Numbered from the stretch's first letter, positions 37,298 to 47,016 are shown. The stretch: 64,000 bases of DNA from Marinobacterium sp. (GCA_030602245.1 JAUWAC010000009.1:1-64000); one strand, 5' to 3'. Numbers and translations are program-made. The notes: generated by a model not told the origin, from the sequence alone.

Positions 37298-38149
37298 ATG
37301 TCACACCACCCGTTCTGGCTCGCGGCCTGTCTGCCGCTGGCCTGCTCAGCCGCCGCGGTCGAGGCCGCAGCACCGGCCCTGATGCAGGGCACCACCCTGA
37401 CCGCCGATCAGCCACTGACGATGGCCGACTGGCTGGTCAGCGAAAAGCTGGACGGCGTACGGGCACGCTGGACCGGCCACGCACTGATGACCCGCAGCGG
37501 CTATCCGATCAGTGCACCGCAATGGTTTACCCGCAACCTGCCGCCGCTGCCACTGGATGGCGAGCTCTGGCTCGGACGCGGCCGCTTTGCCGAGATCAGC
37601 GCATTGGTGCGTAGCGGCAATGCCACAGACCCGCGCTGGCGGGAGGTACAGTTTGCGGTGTTCGATCTGCCGCTGCAGGACGCTGGCTTTGCCGCACGGA
37701 TCAACGCACTGAAAACGCTGCTCAAAGCTGTGGATAACCCCCATATCCACAGCATCGAGCAGCGTACGCTGAGCTCCCGCGCCGAACTGGATCAGCTGTT
37801 GAAAACCATCACCGCGCAGGGCGGCGAAGGGCTGATGCTGCAGCACCGCGACAGCCGTTACCAGAGCGGGCGCAGCGATCTGCTGCTGAAGTACAAACCC
37901 TATGCGGATGCAGAGGCGCGTGTGGTCGATTACACCGAGGGACAGGGCAAGTACCGCGGCATGACCGGCGCGCTGATCGTCGAGACCGACGCCGGTGTGC
38001 GCTTTCGCCTCGGATCGGGGCTCAGTGATGCCGAGCGCGAAAATCCACCGCCGCTGGGCAGCCGCGTCACCTACCGCTATAACGGACTGACGAGCAACGG
38101 CAAACCGCGTTTCGCCCGCTTCCTGCGTGTGTATGATCCGCAGTTGTGA
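37298..38149 (+). CDS. Secreted ATP-dependent DNA ligase, LigE type
   Basis: 283 residues. A signal peptide (to about VEAAA, residue 25) precedes a minimal ligase: the nucleotidyltransferase domain with K50 in EKLDGVRARW, GGEGLMLQHR and LLLKYKPYADAEARVV, then a short OB-fold to RFLRVYDPQL. LigE enzymes are thought to act in the periplasm, possibly on DNA taken up. The ATG at 37298 is preferred since AAGGAG stands six bases before it; a start at 37277 would add seven residues. Confidence 0.88.
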   Translation: MSHHPFWLAACLPLACSAAAVEAAAPALMQGTTLTADQPLTMADWLVSEKLDGVRARWTGHALMTRSGYPISAPQWFTRNLPPLPLDGELWLGRGRFAEISALVRSGNATDPRWREVQFAVFDLPLQDAGFAARINALKTLLKAVDNPHIHSIEQRTLSSRAELDQLLKTITAQGGEGLMLQHRDSRYQSGRSDLLLKYKPYADAEARVVDYTEGQGKYRGMTGALIVETDAGVRFRLGSGLSDAERENPPPLGSRVTYRYNGLTSNGKPRFARFLRVYDPQL

Positions 38150-38200
38150 ATGGATCCTGCGAGACGCCGCATGCCATCGCCCCGCGCGGAGCGCCTCGAG

Positions 38201-38243
38201 GCTCTTTTTCTCGGAGCGCTTTTTCTCGGCGCTCTCTTTCGGC
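38201..38243. repeat. Three imperfect 15-bp tandem repeats
   Basis: GCTCTTTTTCTCGGA, GCGCTTTTTCTCGGC and GCTCTCTTTCGGC follow one another in the gap between the ligase gene and the his operon. No coding sequence seen here. Confidence 0.75.
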
Positions 38244-38308
38244 CTGCGATGCTCGGCAGCGCTGAAGGGGGCGACTGACGACGGCGCATGAAGGCGAAGG
38301 CGGTCGAT

Positions 38309-38334
38309 GAAAAAGGCCCCTTTCGGAGCCTTTC
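38309..38334 (-). terminator. Terminator after hisF
   Basis: On the minus strand GAAAGGC pairs with GCCTTTT around a purine-rich loop, and the stem ends in a T-run followed by C. It starts about 10 bases past the hisF stop and closes the hisB-H-A-F operon. Confidence 0.7.
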
Positions 38335-38343
38335 AGAGCAGGT

Positions 38344-39117
38344 TCAAAGCCGCACTTCGATGCCGCGCTCGCGCATGTACTGCTTCGCCTGCGGGATGGT
38401 GTATTCATTGAAGTGAAAGATCGATGCGGCCAGTACCGCATCGGCCTTGCCCTCGATACAGCCTTCTACCAGGTGATCGAGGTTGCCGACCCCGCCGGAG
38501 GCAATCACCGGCACGTGGACCGCTTCAGATACCGCGCGCGTCACCCCGAGGTCGTAACCGCTCTTGACGCCATCCTGATCCATCGAGGTCAGCAGGATTT
38601 CACCGGCACCGTACTCGACCATCTTCTTCGCCCATTCGACGGCGTCGAGCCCGGTCGGCTTGCGCCCGCCGTGGGTGAAGATCTCCCAACGGTCCGGCTC
38701 GCCCTCGGCGGATACCTTTTTGGCGTCGATGGCAACGACGATGCACTGGCTGCCGAAACGCTGCGCCGCTTCGCGCACGAACTCCGGGTTGAACACCGCC
38801 GCGGTGTTGATCGACACCTTGTCGGCACCGGCGTTGAGCATGCGACGAATATCCTCGCAGGTACGGATGCCCCCGCCGACCGTCAGCGGAATGAACACCT
38901 GAGACGCCATCCGCTCCACGGTATGCACCATGGTTTCGCGCTCTTCGTGGCTGGCGGTGATATCGAGGAAGGTGATCTCGTCAGCGCCCTGCTCGTCATA
39001 GCGCTTGGCGACCTCGACCGGATCGCCGGCATCGCGAATATCGAGGAACTTGACGCCCTTCACCACGCGGCCGTTTTCCACATCGAGACAGGGGATGATG
39101 CGTTTTGCCAGTGCCAT
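38344..39117 (-). CDS. hisF: Imidazole glycerol phosphate synthase cyclase subunit HisF
   Basis: TIM-barrel partner of HisH. It uses ammonia to convert PRFAR to imidazole glycerol phosphate and AICAR. The 257-residue product starts [21 protein letters not shown], with the first catalytic aspartate in CLD, and carries AIDAKKV (second aspartate region), SMDQDG and ASGGVGN phosphate loops. The last gene of the operon. Confidence 0.97.
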   Translation of the reverse strand: MALAKRIIPCLDVENGRVVKGVKFLDIRDAGDPVEVAKRYDEQGADEITFLDITASHEERETMVHTVERMASQVFIPLTVGGGIRTCEDIRRMLNAGADKVSINTAAVFNPEFVREAAQRFGSQCIVVAIDAKKVSAEGEPDRWEIFTHGGRKPTGLDAVEWAKKMVEYGAGEILLTSMDQDGVKSGYDLGVTRAVSEAVHVPVIASGGVGNLDHLVEGCIEGKADAVLAASIFHFNEYTIPQAKQYMRERGIEVRL

Positions 39118-39155
39118 CTGCTTATCTTCGCCTCTGTACTATCTGCTGTCAGCTA

Positions 39156-39899
39156 TCAGCTGTCGCGGCTCAGCGCGTCGCTGAGTTTCTGCGCCTCGGC
39201 CACATCCAGCGTGCCTTCGTAGATGGCACGGCCGGTGATGGCACCCAGAATGCCCTGATCGGCCACTTCCGCCAGTTTGCGGATATCGTCGATATCGGTC
39301 ACACCGCCGGAGGCGATGACCGGGATACCGGCTTCACGCGCCAGCTCCACGGTGGCGTCGACGTTGACGCCCTGCATCATGCCGTCGCGGCTGATATCGG
39401 TGTACACGATGGCGCTGACGCCGTCGTTGCGGAAGCGCCGGGCCAGATCCACCGCCTTCACATCGGTGACTTCTGCCCAGCCATCAATGGCGACGTAACC
39501 GTCCTGCGCATCCAGCCCGACGATGATATGGCCGGGGAACTGCTTGCACATCTCGGTGACAAACTCCGGCTCCTTCACCGCCTTGGTACCGATGATGACG
39601 TAATCGACGCCGGCATCCAGATAGGCCTGAATCGTCTCGGCGGAGCGGATGCCGCCGCCGATCTGGATCGGCAGATCCGGATAAGCCCGGGCGATGGCGT
39701 TGACGATCTCGCCATTGACCGGGTTACCGGCGAAGGCACCGTTCAGATCCACCAGGTGCAGACGGCGGCAGCCGGCTTCGACCCACTTTTTCGCCATATC
39801 GACGGGGTTGTCGGAAAAGACGGTGGAGTCTTCCATGCGGCCCTGACGCAGGCGCACGCACTTGCCATCCTTGAGATCGATCGCGGGGATAATCAGCAT
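39156..39899 (-). CDS. hisA: ProFAR isomerase HisA
   Basis: Amadori isomerase of histidine synthesis, 247 residues. It begins [17 protein letters not shown], with [15 protein letters not shown], and VYTDISRDG as catalytic and phosphate-binding parts. The frame is open upstream through hisH, but the ATG at 39897-39899 starts the conserved strand. A 38-base gap separates it from hisF. Confidence 0.96.
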   Translation of the reverse strand: MLIIPAIDLKDGKCVRLRQGRMEDSTVFSDNPVDMAKKWVEAGCRRLHLVDLNGAFAGNPVNGEIVNAIARAYPDLPIQIGGGIRSAETIQAYLDAGVDYVIIGTKAVKEPEFVTEMCKQFPGHIIVGLDAQDGYVAIDGWAEVTDVKAVDLARRFRNDGVSAIVYTDISRDGMMQGVNVDATVELAREAGIPVIASGGVTDIDDIRKLAEVADQGILGAITGRAIYEGTLDVAEAQKLSDALSRDS

Positions 39900-39939
39900 T
39901 GTGGATAAAACCCTGAAATTGGTTCTCGGCGGGCCGCTG

Positions 39940-40587
39940 TCAGTAGCGGCCATCCCAGTTGAGGAAGTTCTGCAGCAGCCGCAGGCCGGCCTTCTGGCTC
40001 TTTTCCGGGTGGAACTGCACCGCGAATACATTGCCATGTGCCAGTGCGACATCGAACGGCACGCCGTATTCGCAGGTGCCGGCAACCTGCTCACGGTTGG
40101 CCAGCCGGACGTAGTAGCTGTGGACAAAATAGAACCGGCTGCCGTTGTCGATACCGGCCCAGAGCGGATGCTCCAGCGTCTGCTCGACCTCATTCCAGCC
40201 CATGTGCGGCACCTTCAGACGCTCGCCGTAAGCATCGCGCAGGTCGTCGCCGAAGAAATTGACGCGGCCTTCAAACTCGCCGAGGCAGTCAACGCCATCG
40301 TTCTCCTCGGAGAACTCCATCAGCGCCTGATAGCCGACACAGATGCCAAGAAACGGCTTGCCGGAGGCGATCGCTTCGCGCACCTCTTTATCCACACCCA
40401 GGCGGCGGATCTCGGCCATGCAATCGCGGATCGCGCCGACGCCGGGCAGCAGCACGCGATCGGCGCTGCGCACCTGTTCCGGATCGGCGGTCACACGCAC
40501 CTCAACCCCGGGCTGTACGTGCTCGAGCGCCTTGGCGACCGAGTGCAGGTTGCCCATGCCGTAATCGATGACTGCGATACTACTCAT
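39940..40587 (-). CDS. hisH: Imidazole glycerol phosphate synthase glutaminase subunit HisH
   Basis: Class I glutaminase that feeds ammonia to HisF. The 215-residue product has nucleophile C83 in GICVGYQ and the His-Glu pair in QFHPEKS. The common GICLGMQ sequence is varied here at two positions next to the cysteine, with the cysteine kept. The ATG at 40585-40587 begins the conserved [14 protein letters not shown]. Confidence 0.96.
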   Translation of the reverse strand: MSSIAVIDYGMGNLHSVAKALEHVQPGVEVRVTADPEQVRSADRVLLPGVGAIRDCMAEIRRLGVDKEVREAIASGKPFLGICVGYQALMEFSEENDGVDCLGEFEGRVNFFGDDLRDAYGERLKVPHMGWNEVEQTLEHPLWAGIDNGSRFYFVHSYYVRLANREQVAGTCEYGVPFDVALAHGNVFAVQFHPEKSQKAGLRLLQNFLNWDGRY

Positions 40588-40610
40588 GAATGCGGCCCCC
40601 TCGTCATGGC

Positions 40611-41204
40611 TTACAGGCACCCCTTGGTCGAGGGCATGATCTCGGCAGCACGCGGATCGACCTCGAGCGCCATACGCAGTGCCCGACCAAACGCCTTGAA
40701 GATCGTTTCGGCCTGGTGGTGCGTGTTCTTGCCCTTGAGGTTATCGATATGCAGCGTGACCTGCGCGTGGTTGACAAAGCCGTGGAAGAATTCGCTGAAC
40801 AGGTCCACATCGAAGCTGCCGACACGGCCACGGGTGAACTCCACATCCATCTCCAGACCCGGACGGCCGGAGAAGTCGATGACAACCCGTGACAGCGCCT
40901 CGTCGAGCGGCACGTAGGCGTGACCGTAGCGGCGGATGCCTTTTTTGTCGCCAACCGCCTGCTTGAACGCCTGCCCCAGCGTAATGCCGATATCCTCGAC
41001 GGTGTGGTGATCGTCGATATGCAGATCGCCGATGGCGTTGATCTCCATGTCGATCAGGCCATGACGGGCAATCTGATCCATCATGTGGTCAAGGAAGGGG
41101 ACACCGGTATCGGACTCGAACTGGCCCGTGCCATCGAGGTTGATCGATACGGTGATCTGGGTTTCCAGAGTATTGCGGGTCACTCTGGCGGTACGATCGG
41201 CCAT
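40611..41204 (-). CDS. hisB: Imidazoleglycerol-phosphate dehydratase HisB
   Basis: Dehydratase of histidine synthesis, 197 residues, without the phosphatase domain found fused in E. coli HisB. Its metal-binding motifs [14 protein letters not shown] and KNTHHQAE are intact. First gene of the hisB-H-A-F operon. Confidence 0.96.
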   Translation of the reverse strand: MADRTARVTRNTLETQITVSINLDGTGQFESDTGVPFLDHMMDQIARHGLIDMEINAIGDLHIDDHHTVEDIGITLGQAFKQAVGDKKGIRRYGHAYVPLDEALSRVVIDFSGRPGLEMDVEFTRGRVGSFDVDLFSEFFHGFVNHAQVTLHIDNLKGKNTHHQAETIFKAFGRALRMALEVDPRAAEIMPSTKGCL

Positions 41205-41247
41205 CTCTGTCTCCGCCGTTACGCGTTGGTTTCAGTGCAAAGCGGAC

Positions 41248-41253
41248 ATTATA
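41248..41253 (-). promoter_or_regulatory. Likely -10 of the hisB operon promoter
   Basis: TATAAT on the minus strand, 44 bases before the hisB ATG, with no convincing -35. No histidine-rich leader peptide or attenuator is seen in front of hisB. Confidence 0.45.
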
Positions 41254-41421
41254 CAGGCAACCGCGCGCCAACGGCAGAGCAGCCGTGTCGGCTTTACCGT
41301 GCGCACGGCATGAGCGCGGGGCACTGCCTTGCCGTACTCATTGGCGACGATCTCAACACGGCCACACCGGATTGGCTACAATGGCCAGATAACCGACCGA
41401 AGCGCAACAGGACCCTAACGC

Positions 41422-43575
41422 ATGAAACTTCTGACACGGCTGTTAATCGGCATCCCCGTTTTTATCGTCGTTCTGATCGTCGCCGCCGGCGTGATCCTCG
41501 GCGTCTTTATTGACCCCAACGACTACCGCGACCGTATCGAACAGGCCGCCCGGGACAGTGCCGGCATCGAGCTGAAGATCAACGGTACGATCGACTGGTC
41601 GGTATTCCCCTGGCTGGGACTCGAAGTCACCGACATCAACATGCGTTACCCGGAGCAGCCACAGCTGGCGCAGCTGGAGCGCGCCCAGCTCTCCGTCAAG
41701 CTGCTGCCGCTGCTCGGCGCCAACGTCGAGATGAGCGGCATTCTGGTCGACGGCCTTGAACTGGCGCTGGTCAGCAACGCCAGCGGCAACAACTGGAGCG
41801 CCGCCCCCGCCGACGCGGCAAGCGCGGCGGAAATCGCCGAGCAGGGCGCGGGCCCTGGCAAAGACGCTGCCGCGCCCCTGCGCAGCTTCGACATCGAGTC
41901 GTTTGAACTGCGCAACGCGCAGATCCGATACAGCGACGAGGTCGCCGGCAGCCGCATCGAGGTGCGCGACCTGAATCTCAGGACCGGCCGCCTGGTGCCC
42001 GAATCGCCGATCCCGCTGGAGCTGGCGGCCAGCGTGCATCAGTTCCAGAACGACACCGAGATCGCCACGGCCACGCCGCAGCTCCGGGCGGACGTCCTGC
42101 TGGACCTGCGCAGTCAGCGCTATCAGCTCAACGGGCTCGACGGCAGCGTTACACTGACCAGCGCCAGTCTTGGCGCCAACGCGCTGACACTCAGCCTGCA
42201 GGCCAACGCCGATCTCGACCTCGACGACCAGATACTCAATTTCGGCCTGCAGAAACTGGCGCTAGCCAACCTCGAAAGCAGCGGCCAGATCAGCGTGACC
42301 GGCTTCCAGCAGCCGACCATCAAGGGCGAGCTGCGGGTCGCGGACTTCAACCTCAAGCAGCTGTTGCAGCAGCTCGGCCAGCAGGCACCGATCACGCGTG
42401 ACGCCGACGCCCTGAGCCGCATCGGCCTCAGCGCCACCCTCGGCGGTCCGGCCAACACGCTGACGCTGGAACCACTGGCCCTGCATATCGACGGCACCGA
42501 CTTCAACGGCCGCGCCAGCCTCAATCTGGCCACCATGGCACAGAGCGTCACGCTGGCGGGCGACCGCTTCGATGCCGACCGCTATCTGCCACCGCCCGCC
42601 GAGGGCGAGCAGTCCAGCACCGGCAGCGCCGCAGGCGGGTCGGGTCAGGCCGACACGGGCTGGTCAAAAGAGGAGATCATCCCGGTCGAGCCGCTGCAGG
42701 CACTGAATCTGGACGCCATTCTCGATCTGGAGCAGCTGCAGGTGGCCGGGCTCACCCTGAACCGGCCCGGCATCACCGTCAATGCCCACAATGGTCTGGT
42801 GAAACTGAGCCGCATCAACGCCGACCTGTACGCCGGCACGCTGCGCAACAGCGCCACGGTCGATGCTCGCCAGACCCCGTTGCAGCTCAGCGCTAATCTG
42901 AATGTGGCAGGTGTCCAGATCGGCGACGCCCTGACCGCGCTCAGCGGCGATGCCCCGCTGACCGGCGCCCTCGATGCCAAAGCCGGTGTCACCGCCCGCG
43001 GCCAGTCACTGCACGCCATCATCAACTCACTGAACGGCACGGCCAGTTTCAATGCCCGCGATGGCGTCATCAAGGGGATCGACATGGCACAAACGGTCTG
43101 TCAGGGCATCAACAACGTCGCCAGCCTCGGCATCAATGCCGAACAGGTGGACCAATCGACCCCGTTCGCCACCATTGGCGGCAACTTCACCATCAAGGAC
43201 GGTGTCGTCAGCAACCGCGATCTGGCCGCGGCGCTGGATGCGATGCAACTGACCGGCCGCGGCAGCGTCGACCTGCCGCAGACCGCACTGGACTACCGAC
43301 TGGGCCTGACCATCACCAGCAACCTGTTCAACGAAACCTGCTCGGTCAACAACCGCCTCGAAGGGGTCGAGTTCCCGGTCAACTGCAAAGGCGCGTTCGA
43401 CACCCCGCCGGCACAACTCTGTCGCCCGGATGCCAGCGCGTTCACCAACCTGCTCAAGGCAGAAGCCAAGCGCAAGGTACAGGAGAAGGTCGGATCGCAG
43501 ATCGAGGAAAAACTGAACGAAAAACTCGGCAGCGAAGGCGCTAAATCACTGATCAAGGGGCTGTTCGGCAACTGA
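41422..43575 (+). CDS. AsmA family protein
   Basis: 717 residues. An N-terminal membrane anchor (about residues 4-30) starts [20 protein letters not shown], followed by [12 protein letters not shown] and a long beta-rich periplasmic domain; the C-terminal part (about 560-680) is the conserved AsmA domain. Family members span the envelope and are linked to lipid traffic and outer-membrane integrity. Upstream of mutY, as in Pseudomonas; the stop and the mutY start share one base. Confidence 0.9.
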   Translation: MKLLTRLLIGIPVFIVVLIVAAGVILGVFIDPNDYRDRIEQAARDSAGIELKINGTIDWSVFPWLGLEVTDINMRYPEQPQLAQLERAQLSVKLLPLLGANVEMSGILVDGLELALVSNASGNNWSAAPADAASAAEIAEQGAGPGKDAAAPLRSFDIESFELRNAQIRYSDEVAGSRIEVRDLNLRTGRLVPESPIPLELAASVHQFQNDTEIATATPQLRADVLLDLRSQRYQLNGLDGSVTLTSASLGANALTLSLQANADLDLDDQILNFGLQKLALANLESSGQISVTGFQQPTIKGELRVADFNLKQLLQQLGQQAPITRDADALSRIGLSATLGGPANTLTLEPLALHIDGTDFNGRASLNLATMAQSVTLAGDRFDADRYLPPPAEGEQSSTGSAAGGSGQADTGWSKEEIIPVEPLQALNLDAILDLEQLQVAGLTLNRPGITVNAHNGLVKLSRINADLYAGTLRNSATVDARQTPLQLSANLNVAGVQIGDALTALSGDAPLTGALDAKAGVTARGQSLHAIINSLNGTASFNARDGVIKGIDMAQTVCQGINNVASLGINAEQVDQSTPFATIGGNFTIKDGVVSNRDLAAALDAMQLTGRGSVDLPQTALDYRLGLTITSNLFNETCSVNNRLEGVEFPVNCKGAFDTPPAQLCRPDASAFTNLLKAEAKRKVQEKVGSQIEEKLNEKLGSEGAKSLIKGLFGN

Positions 43576-44654
43576 TGACACAGACCCGCCCACTCTCGCC
43601 GACACAGTTCAGTGCGGCCGTGCTGGAATGGTTTGACCGGCACGGCCGTACCGATCTGCCGTGGCAGGCCAACAAGAGCGCCTACAACACCTGGATCTCC
43701 GAGATCATGCTGCAGCAGACTCAGGTGGCCACAGTGATTCCGTACTATCAGCGCTTCATCGAGCGCTTCCCCGACGTGCACGCACTCGCCGACGCCGACA
43801 TCGACGAAGTGCTGCACCTGTGGACCGGGCTCGGCTACTACGCCCGCGCCCGCAACCTGCACAAGACCGCCCGGATCGTCAGTCGCGAACTCGGCGGCAA
43901 CTTCCCGCAGAGCGTGGCCGAGCTGGAGCAACTGCCCGGTATCGGGCGCTCCACCGCCGGCGCCATCCTGTCGATCTCCACCGGCAAACGCGCGGCGATT
44001 CTCGATGGCAATGTCAAACGCGTACTGGCCCGCTTCTATGCCATCGAAGGCTGGCCGGGACAACCGGCGGTCACCCGCACGCTATGGGAACTGGCCGAGC
44101 GCAACACCCCGCAACAGCGCGTGGGCGACTACACCCAGGCGATGATGGATCTGGGCGCGACCCTCTGCACACGCAGCAAACCCAGCTGCCTGCTGTGCCC
44201 ATTGCAACAGGAATGTAAAGCACTTGCCCTCGGCCTGACCGACAGCCTGCCGTCACCACGGCCACGCAAGACCCTGCCGGTCAAACAGACCCAGATGCTG
44301 ATCATCCGCGACGATGACGACCGGATACTGCTGACGCAGCGCCCGCCCAGCGGCATCTGGGGCGGCCTCTGGAGCCTGCCCGAAGTGCAGGATCTGCGCG
44401 ATGCGGCCCACGCACTCGGCCTCGACATCGACAGCGCCACCGCGCTGGAACCGCTGCGTCACACCTTCAGCCACTACCATCTCGACATCACACCGGTGAT
44501 GGTACAGCTGAAAGACCCTGCAAACGGTGTCATGGAAGGCCCGCCAACACTCTGGTATAACAGCCGCCAACCACAAAACATCGGACTGGCCGCACCGGTC
44601 AAGCGCCTGCTCGACCAGCTTGCCCGCGCCAGCCACAGGGGAGGAACACGATGA
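43575..44654 (+). CDS. mutY: Adenine DNA glycosylase MutY
   Basis: Removes adenine opposite 8-oxoguanine. The 359-residue product has E43 in SEIMLQQT, the helix-hairpin-helix [14 protein letters not shown], catalytic D144 in ILDGNVKR, and the iron-sulfur ligands C198, C205, C208, C214 (C-X6-C-X2-C-X5-C). A C-terminal NUDIX-like domain recognises 8-oxoG. Its stop overlaps yggX by 4 bases. Confidence 0.97.
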   Translation: MTQTRPLSPTQFSAAVLEWFDRHGRTDLPWQANKSAYNTWISEIMLQQTQVATVIPYYQRFIERFPDVHALADADIDEVLHLWTGLGYYARARNLHKTARIVSRELGGNFPQSVAELEQLPGIGRSTAGAILSISTGKRAAILDGNVKRVLARFYAIEGWPGQPAVTRTLWELAERNTPQQRVGDYTQAMMDLGATLCTRSKPSCLLCPLQQECKALALGLTDSLPSPRPRKTLPVKQTQMLIIRDDDDRILLTQRPPSGIWGGLWSLPEVQDLRDAAHALGLDIDSATALEPLRHTFSHYHLDITPVMVQLKDPANGVMEGPPTLWYNSRQPQNIGLAAPVKRLLDQLARASHRGGTR

Positions 44655-44929
44655 GCCGCACAGTCTTCTGCCGCAAGTACAAGCAAGAGATGGAGGGGCT
44701 GGACCGTCCGCCCTATCCAGGTCCGCTGGGCCAGGAGGTCTACGAAAACGTATCGAAAAAAGCCTGGCAGGAGTGGACCGACCACCAGACCATGCTGATC
44801 AACGAAAAGCATCTGAATCTGATGGACCCGGACAGCCGTAAGTATCTGCAGCAGGAGATGGAAAAATTCCTCTCCGGCGAAGACTACGACAAGGCCGAAG
44901 GCTACGTGCCGCCGTCGCCGGACGCGTAA
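44651..44929 (+). CDS. yggX: Probable Fe(2+)-trafficking protein YggX
   Basis: 92-residue cytosolic protein that protects iron-sulfur clusters from oxidation. It begins [24 protein letters not shown], with the single conserved cysteine at 7, and has the [18 protein letters not shown] block. The ATGA overlap with mutY is the common arrangement in gammaproteobacteria and fits a joint role, since MutY carries an Fe-S cluster. Confidence 0.96.
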   Translation: MSRTVFCRKYKQEMEGLDRPPYPGPLGQEVYENVSKKAWQEWTDHQTMLINEKHLNLMDPDSRKYLQQEMEKFLSGEDYDKAEGYVPPSPDA

Positions 44930-44954
44930 CGAAACGAAAAGTGAAATCAGGCCG

Positions 44955-44983
44955 TTGACACCGACCGACCAGTCGGGTTTAAT
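44955..44983 (+). promoter_or_regulatory. Promoter of tRNA-Phe
   Basis: Consensus -35 TTGACA (44955-44960), a 17-base gap and -10 TTTAAT (44978-44983). A GC-rich stretch follows before the tRNA starts at 44996. Confidence 0.75.
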
Positions 44984-44995
44984 ACGCGCCTCGTT

Positions 44996-45071
44996 GCCCG
45001 GATAGCTCAGTCGGTAGAGCAGGGGATTGAAAATCCCCGTGTCGGTGGTTCGATTCCGCCTCCGGGCACCA
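44996..45071 (+). tRNA. tRNA-Phe (GAA)
   Basis: 76 bases including encoded CCA. The acceptor stem GCCCGGA/TCCGGGC, the D arm GCTC-AGTCGGTA-GAGC, the anticodon GAA (45029-45031) on a GGGGA stem, and the TTCGATT T-loop are all complete. Confidence 0.98.
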
Positions 45072-45080
45072 CCTCTTTCA

Positions 45081-45109
45081 GAAGCCCCGCATCAAGGATG
45101 CGGGGCTTC
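45081..45109 (+). terminator. Terminator after tRNA-Phe
   Basis: A perfect 13-bp stem (45081-45093 with 45097-45109) on an AAG loop, followed by GTCGTTTC, 9 bases past the tRNA. Confidence 0.75.
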
Positions 45110-45277
45110 GTCGTTTCAGGGCCTGCAACCCGGCCTCAATGCCCCGTTCTGACGTTCACCGCGTATACTGAACCCGCCTGATTCGGGCATCGAACCGTCG
45201 TGCTCATACCATGAATCGTTGCGGACGTAGGCTCGGGGACGAATCAGGCACCCTTTTGGCCGTCAGAACGGCCACCC
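45110..45277. other. Non-coding gap with nested inverted repeats
   Basis: No gene is seen. GCCTGATTCG (45176-45185) is matched by CGAATCAGGC (45240-45249) 54 bases on, and TGGCCGT-CAGA-ACGGCCA forms a second hairpin at 45257-45274. A TATACT at 45164-45169 could be a -10 on the plus strand, without a clear -35. The set could be a small RNA or the 3' end of the SDR transcript. Confidence 0.4.
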
Positions 45278-46111
45278 TCAATCAGACGCCCGTATCAGAA
45301 TCCGATCCAGCCATGCCGTGGGCAGCAGCCGGCGCAGGGTACCGAGCAGATAGGTCGGGAAGGTGACGTAGTAGCGCGCTCTCGGGCGGCGGCTTTCGAG
45401 GGCGTGGCGCAGCGGTTTCAGTACCGCTTCCGGTGACAGCGTAAAGGGAGGCTCCTGGTCGGGTGCCTGGTTGCTCAGGCGCGCGACCACCGCCTCGTAC
45501 GTCTCGCGGTGGGCGCTGTTGGCCACATCGATATGCTGCTGAAAGGCGCGGAAGGCGTTTTCGCGGAACGCACTGGTGATCGGCCCCGGCTCGATCAGAC
45601 TGACGTGGATTCCGCTGCCGGCCAGCTCCAGTCGCAGGGTATCGGTCAGCCCCTCGAGGGCAAACTTGGAGCAGTTGTAGGCGCCGCGGTATTTCAGCGC
45701 GATCAGCCCAAGGACCGACGAGTTCATGATGATGCGACCATGCCCCTGCCGACGCATCACCGGCAGTACGCGATTGGTCAGCTCCAGCGTGCCGAGCAGG
45801 TTGGTTTCCAGCTGGGCACGCAGCACATCGCGACTGAGATCCTCCACGGCGCCGGGTTGCCCATACGCCGCATTGTTGAACAGTGCATCCAGCGTGCCGC
45901 CGGTGCGCTGCAGCACCGTGTCCAGCGCCTGCGCGATCGACGCGCTGTCATCCAGGTCCAGCGGCAGGCTGTCGAGCCCCAGCGCCGCCAGCGCCTCGAC
46001 ATCGTCCGCCCGGCGCGCCGTGGCAAACACCCGATAGCCCAGCTCATGCAGCCTCAGCGCACAATGCCGGCCGATACCGCTGGAGCATCCGGTGATCAGG
46101 ATCGTTTTCAT
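45278..46111 (-). CDS. Short-chain dehydrogenase/reductase
   Basis: 277-residue classical SDR. TGCSSGIG (7-14) binds the cofactor, NNAAYG (79-84) is the core motif, and the catalytic set is S131/S132, Y145 and K149 in YNCSK. A basic residue pair (ARR at 32-34) suggests NADP(H). The C-terminal hydrophobic stretch YYVTFPTYLLGTLRRLLP could touch the membrane. Substrate unknown. Confidence 0.88.
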   Translation of the reverse strand: MKTILITGCSSGIGRHCALRLHELGYRVFATARRADDVEALAALGLDSLPLDLDDSASIAQALDTVLQRTGGTLDALFNNAAYGQPGAVEDLSRDVLRAQLETNLLGTLELTNRVLPVMRRQGHGRIIMNSSVLGLIALKYRGAYNCSKFALEGLTDTLRLELAGSGIHVSLIEPGPITSAFRENAFRAFQQHIDVANSAHRETYEAVVARLSNQAPDQEPPFTLSPEAVLKPLRHALESRRPRARYYVTFPTYLLGTLRRLLPTAWLDRILIRASD

Positions 46112-46125
46112 TGTTCCCCCCCGGC

Positions 46126-46413
46126 TTACTCAGTTCCGGACTGGATGCTTCCGGGCTGGATAGTGCCGGACAGCTCCGTAGCGGACTGCGCCGCCTCAAG
46201 CCGTTCGATCCGCCCGTTCAGGCGCTCGATATGGCTGCGCATCGAATCCAGATTGAGGCTGTCCTCAAGCCCCTGCAGCTGCAAGCGGTAGTTTTCATCC
46301 TTGAGCGCCTTGTACTCACGGTACTGGTACAGATTCAGCCCCAGCGTCAGCAGAAACAGCAGCGCAATAACGATGGCGGCATCGAGGTGTAGCGTGAACT
46401 TTTTCAACGACAT
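46126..46413 (-). CDS. Small membrane protein with coiled coil
   Basis: 95 residues: one helix (about 10-30), then a heptad-like coiled coil (LKDENYRLQLQGLEDSLN and IERLNGRIERLEA) and a Ser/Gly-rich tail. The AGGAG site is only one base from the ATG, so a TTG at 46405-46407 (seven bases after AGGAG) may be the true start. It lies 14 bases upstream of the SDR gene, probably one transcript. No family recognised. Confidence 0.6.
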   Translation of the reverse strand: MSLKKFTLHLDAAIVIALLFLLTLGLNLYQYREYKALKDENYRLQLQGLEDSLNLDSMRSHIERLNGRIERLEAAQSATELSGTIQPGSIQSGTE

Positions 46414-46457
46414 GCTCCTTGCACAGGGCTTTCGGGCAGTGGTTTACCCGCTGGGAT

Positions 46458-46485
46458 CTTATACAGGCTGCGGGCCGGGTCACAA
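46458..46485 (-). promoter_or_regulatory. Promoter of the coiled-coil membrane gene
   Basis: On the minus strand TTGTGA (46480-46485) and TATAAG (46458-46463) with a 16-base gap. Confidence 0.55.
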
Positions 46486-46566
46486 GCTCAGCATGAGCAC
46501 GGCACGGGATAAGCGCAGCCGAGCAGGTCAGTCTGCCAAATAAGACGCACATTCACGAAATGGCAC

Positions 46567-46578
46567 GCCATATATGGC
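46567..46578. promoter_or_regulatory. Perfect 12-bp palindrome upstream of the sigma54-type promoter
   Basis: GCCATATATGGC, centred about 117 bases before the predicted transcript start, which is where enhancer sites for sigma54 activators usually lie. A second inverted repeat, TTTCAA-CGAC-TTGAAA, is at 46625-46640. The binding protein is unknown. Confidence 0.45.
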
Positions 46579-46663
46579 AGTCACACCCAGCGATCGCCGT
46601 CACGGATCGGGTAAAACCTTTCTGTTTCAACGACTTGAAAATCCACAGGGCAGGCGATCCGGC

Positions 46664-46678
46664 TGGCACTCTACTTGC
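46664..46678 (+). promoter_or_regulatory. Sigma54 (RpoN)-type promoter
   Basis: TGGCAC-TCTAC-TTGC: the -24 GG (46665-46666) and -12 GC (46677-46678) are exactly 10 bases apart, and TGGCAC and TTGC are both consensus. It stands 50 bases before the ATG of a small membrane protein. No equal sigma70 promoter is seen here. Confidence 0.75.
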
Positions 46679-46727
46679 GACAGACAGTGCAGCAAGAGCA
46701 TTTAATCATCCGTACAGGAGAAAGATC

Positions 46728-46859
46728 ATGGCTGCCACTCATGACAACGAACGCTACGAAACACTGGGCATGCTGCCGTCTGCCGTAATGGTACTGGGCG
46801 GTCTTGTCGTCGCCATTCTGCCGGCTCTGGTTCAGGTATACCTGCTGGCCGCTGGTTGA
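46728..46859 (+). CDS. 43-residue single-span membrane protein, probably sigma54-dependent
   Basis: Short hydrophilic N-terminus (MAATHDNERYETLGMLP) followed by one membrane helix (about 17-41) to the end, LVQVYLLAAG. The ATG follows a strong AGGAGAAAGATC site, and a terminator stands 38 bases after the stop, so this is a complete monocistronic gene. I do not recognise the family or a function. Confidence 0.72.
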   Translation: MAATHDNERYETLGMLPSAVMVLGGLVVAILPALVQVYLLAAG

Positions 46860-46896
46860 AACCCTATGTAAACCGCACGGCTACCCTGCTCCTTGC

Positions 46897-46919
46897 ACCC
46901 CGGTTCGCCGGGGTTTTTT
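46897..46919 (+). terminator. Terminator of the small membrane protein gene
   Basis: ACCCCGG-TTCG-CCGGGGT with a T6 run, a textbook Rho-independent terminator. Confidence 0.9.
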
Positions 46920-47016
46920 ATGGCTGAGCGCCGGACAGAAAGGGCCGCGCGCGCAAAGGCACAGAACGATAACGCGACAACGCCAGCGATACCCGCCAGG
47001 GCTGACTGCCACAGGA

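Noticed and set aside
38201-38243. CRISPR-like array
   Set aside because: Only three 15-bp units without spacers; no cas genes in the window.
45176-45249. Inverted repeats as ends of a small insertion element
   Set aside because: No target-site duplication or transposase, and the enclosed 54 bases are too short.
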